From Azoarcus sp. Aa7 (lineage in GTDB: Bacteria > Pseudomonadota > Gammaproteobacteria > Burkholderiales > Rhodocyclaceae), in NCBI RefSeq assembly GCF_014822185.1, contig NZ_QVLR01000103.1:92326-156325 (forward strand): 64,000 nt of DNA, read 5' to 3'. Positions 62,376-64,000 of the stretch are shown in pieces. The position numbers and the translations under genes were made by a program. Position 1 is the first letter of the stretch. The number at the start of each line of letters is the position of its first letter. The notes below the pieces were generated by a model that saw only the letters and a list, made by a program, of their open reading frames with translations, was not told the origin of the DNA and did no database searches.

Positions 62376-63924
62376 TCTCGCTACTGACCACACCCGCCGT
62401 CCCGTGCTCGAGATGCGCGGCATCTCCAAGACCTTCCCCGGCGTGCGTGCGCTGCGCGACGTGTCGCTGACGCTCTTCCCCGGCGAGGTGCATTCGCTGA
62501 TGGGCGAGAACGGCGCGGGCAAGTCGACGCTGATGAAGATCCTTTCGGGCGCCTATACCGCGGACGACGGCGGCGAGATCCGCATCGATGGCCAGCCGGT
62601 GGTGATCGACGGGCCCCTGTCGTCGAAGGCGCTGGGCGTCGCGGTGATCTACCAGGAACTCACGCTGTGCGCGAGCCTGACGGTCGCCGAGAACATCTAC
62701 CTGGGGCGCGAGCTGCAGCACGGCGGACGCATCGACCGACGCGCGATGGAAGCCGGCTGCGCGGACATCCTGACCCGCCTCGGCGCCTCCTTCGGGCCGC
62801 GCACGCTGGTGAGCGACCTGTCGATCGCCGAGCGCCAGCTGGTCGAAATCGCCCGCGCGATCCACGCCGACGCACGCATCCTGGTGATGGACGAGCCGAC
62901 GACGCCGCTGTCCTCGCGCGAGACGGACCGCCTGTTCGAGCTGATCCGCCAGTTGCGTGCCGACGGCCTCGCGATCGTGTATGTGAGCCATCGCATGGCC
63001 GAGATCTACGAGCTCTCGGATCGCGTGTCGGTGCTGCGCGACGGCAGCTACGTCGGCACGCTGGACCGCGCCGACCTGTCGGCCGAATCGCTGGTGCAGA
63101 TGATGGTGGGCCGCGACCTGTCGGGCTTCTACAAGAAGGATCACGGTGCCTATGAGCCGGGCCACGTCGTGATGGCGGTGCGCGACATGCGTGACGGCAA
63201 GCGCGTGCGCGGCTGCGGCTTCGATCTGCATGCGGGCGAGGTGCTGGGTATCGCGGGCCTCGTCGGCGCCGGCCGCACCGAACTCGCGCGCCTGATCTTC
63301 GGCGCCGACGAGCGCACCGGCGGCGAGTTGGTCGTCGATGGCGTGCCGGTGCGGCTGCGCACCCCGCTGGATGCGATCCGCGCCGGCGTCGTGTATCTGA
63401 CCGAAGACCGCAAGGGCCGCGGCCTCTTCCTCGACATGAGCGTGCGCGACAACATCAACGTGTGCGCCTGCTCGGGCGATGCCCGCACCGCGGGTGTGCT
63501 GAACCTGGCGAAGGCGCGTGACCGGGCCGCCGCGGCGATCCGCGATCTGGCGATCCGTGTGCCGAATTCGCGCGTGAATGTCGGTGCGCTCTCGGGTGGC
63601 AACCAGCAGAAGGTGCTGCTGTCGCGCCTGCTGGAGATCAAACCGCGCGTGCTGATCCTCGACGAGCCGACGCGCGGCGTCGATATCGGCGCGAAGTCGG
63701 AGATCTACCGGATCATCAACGACCTCGCGAAGCGCGGCGTCGGCGTGATCGTGATCTCGAGCGAACTGCCCGAGATCGTCGGCACCGCCGACCGCGTGCT
63801 GGTGATGCGTGAGGGCGAACTCGTCGGCGAACTCGGCGGTTACTCGGGCGCCCCGATCACGCAGGAAGCAATCATCGAACTGGCCACCGGCGCCAACCCC
63901 CAGACCCTGCCGCGGGCCGCCTGA
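62365..63924 (+). CDS. Sugar ABC transporter, duplicated ATPase subunit (RbsA/XylG type)
   Basis: This 519-residue protein has two ABC domains. The first has Walker [13 protein letters not shown]-signature region [14 protein letters not shown] and Walker [13 protein letters not shown]. The second has the degenerate Walker [10 protein letters not shown], a canonical signature LSGGNQQKV and Walker [12 protein letters not shown]. The layout is that of RbsA, XylG, AraG and MglA, which energise pentose and galactoside uptake. It overlaps the ROK regulator and is followed, 38 bp later, by the start of another gene. The sugar is not identified. Loss of the second P-loop lysine is normal for this family. 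Confidence 0.93.
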   Translation: MPTDLATDHTRRPVLEMRGISKTFPGVRALRDVSLTLFPGEVHSLMGENGAGKSTLMKILSGAYTADDGGEIRIDGQPVVIDGPLSSKALGVAVIYQELTLCASLTVAENIYLGRELQHGGRIDRRAMEAGCADILTRLGASFGPRTLVSDLSIAERQLVEIARAIHADARILVMDEPTTPLSSRETDRLFELIRQLRADGLAIVYVSHRMAEIYELSDRVSVLRDGSYVGTLDRADLSAESLVQMMVGRDLSGFYKKDHGAYEPGHVVMAVRDMRDGKRVRGCGFDLHAGEVLGIAGLVGAGRTELARLIFGADERTGGELVVDGVPVRLRTPLDAIRAGVVYLTEDRKGRGLFLDMSVRDNINVCACSGDARTAGVLNLAKARDRAAAAIRDLAIRVPNSRVNVGALSGGNQQKVLLSRLLEIKPRVLILDEPTRGVDIGAKSEIYRIINDLAKRGVGVIVISSELPEIVGTADRVLVMREGELVGELGGYSGAPITQEAIIELATGANPQTLPRAA

Positions 63925-63962
63925 ACGGCGCGACCCCCACACAAGAGCAGGAGAGACACACC

Positions 63963-64000
63963 ATGGAGAAGACAATGAGCAACGCCCCCGCCACTGCCGC
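63963..64000 (+). CDS. Start of a further transport gene, cut by the window end
   Basis: ATG 63963 follows AGGAGAG by seven bases and the frame stays open to the window edge (MEKTMSNAPATA). ATG 63975 is an alternative start. Only about 12 residues are visible, so the product cannot be told. Its place after an RbsA-type ATPase makes an RbsC-like permease likely. Confidence 0.45.
   Translation, partial: MEKTMSNAPATA

Overview
The window is GC-rich, by eye about two thirds G+C, with tightly packed genes, many ATGA stop/start overlaps and purine-rich ribosome binding sites. It looks like the chromosome of a betaproteobacterium. The DUF3348/DUF802/OmpA/DUF2894 block, the FdhD plus molybdoenzyme content and the catabolic style fit Rhodocyclales (Azoarcus/Aromatoleum/Thauera type), but that placement is an inference and not proven. 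I saw no tRNA, rRNA, CRISPR array or insertion sequence.

Positions 1-50800 hold a large catabolic island for an acyl-CoA-activated, probably hydrophobic or alicyclic compound. It contains an acyl-CoA ligase, four acyl-CoA dehydrogenases, two free-standing enoyl-CoA hydratases plus a hydratase/3-hydroxyacyl-CoA dehydrogenase fusion, a thiolase, seven short-chain dehydrogenases, a zinc alcohol dehydrogenase, an MDR oxidoreductase and an aldehyde dehydrogenase. It also has two APH-type phosphotransferases of the ACAD10/11 and LvaA kind, several small alpha+beta-barrel proteins (SnoaL, VOC, SRPBCC, EthD), two molybdopterin enzymes with FdhD, a flavoprotein and an envelope transport set (MMPL/RND, YCF48-like, DUF1329, DUF1302). 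No oxygenase is visible, so the route could work without oxygen.

The island is tied together by twelve copies of one inverted repeat, CGACCG-N2-CGGTCG, in the promoter regions of its transcription units. At seven of them the repeat sits in the -35/-10 spacer with nearly identical geometry. The only TetR-family regulator in the window (19094-19735) is the obvious candidate repressor. The units are: a leftward operon from 10879 to beyond the window start; a rightward operon 11338-15371; a rightward operon 15500-19735; the leftward genes 20428 and 22028; 22926-23945; a leftward operon 27632-24006; the molybdoenzyme 28011-30170; a leftward transport operon 38539-30387; the SDR 38890-39621; fdhD 40030-40920; a leftward redox operon 48203-40979; and a rightward pair 48794-50807.

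From 50824 to 58000 the character changes to housekeeping or cell-envelope genes: a PAS-GAF-GGDEF diguanylate cyclase, a four-gene block built around a MotA/ExbB-like and MotB/OmpA-like pair with two proteins of unknown function, and a membrane iron-sulfur protein. From 58000 to 61100 there is a looser accessory stretch with an orphan RES toxin, a GYD-domain protein, and an NYN/OST-HTH protein flanked by two inverted REP-like repeats. The right end (61128-64000) begins a sugar ABC-transport operon led by a ROK regulator with an AT-rich palindrome in its promoter region.
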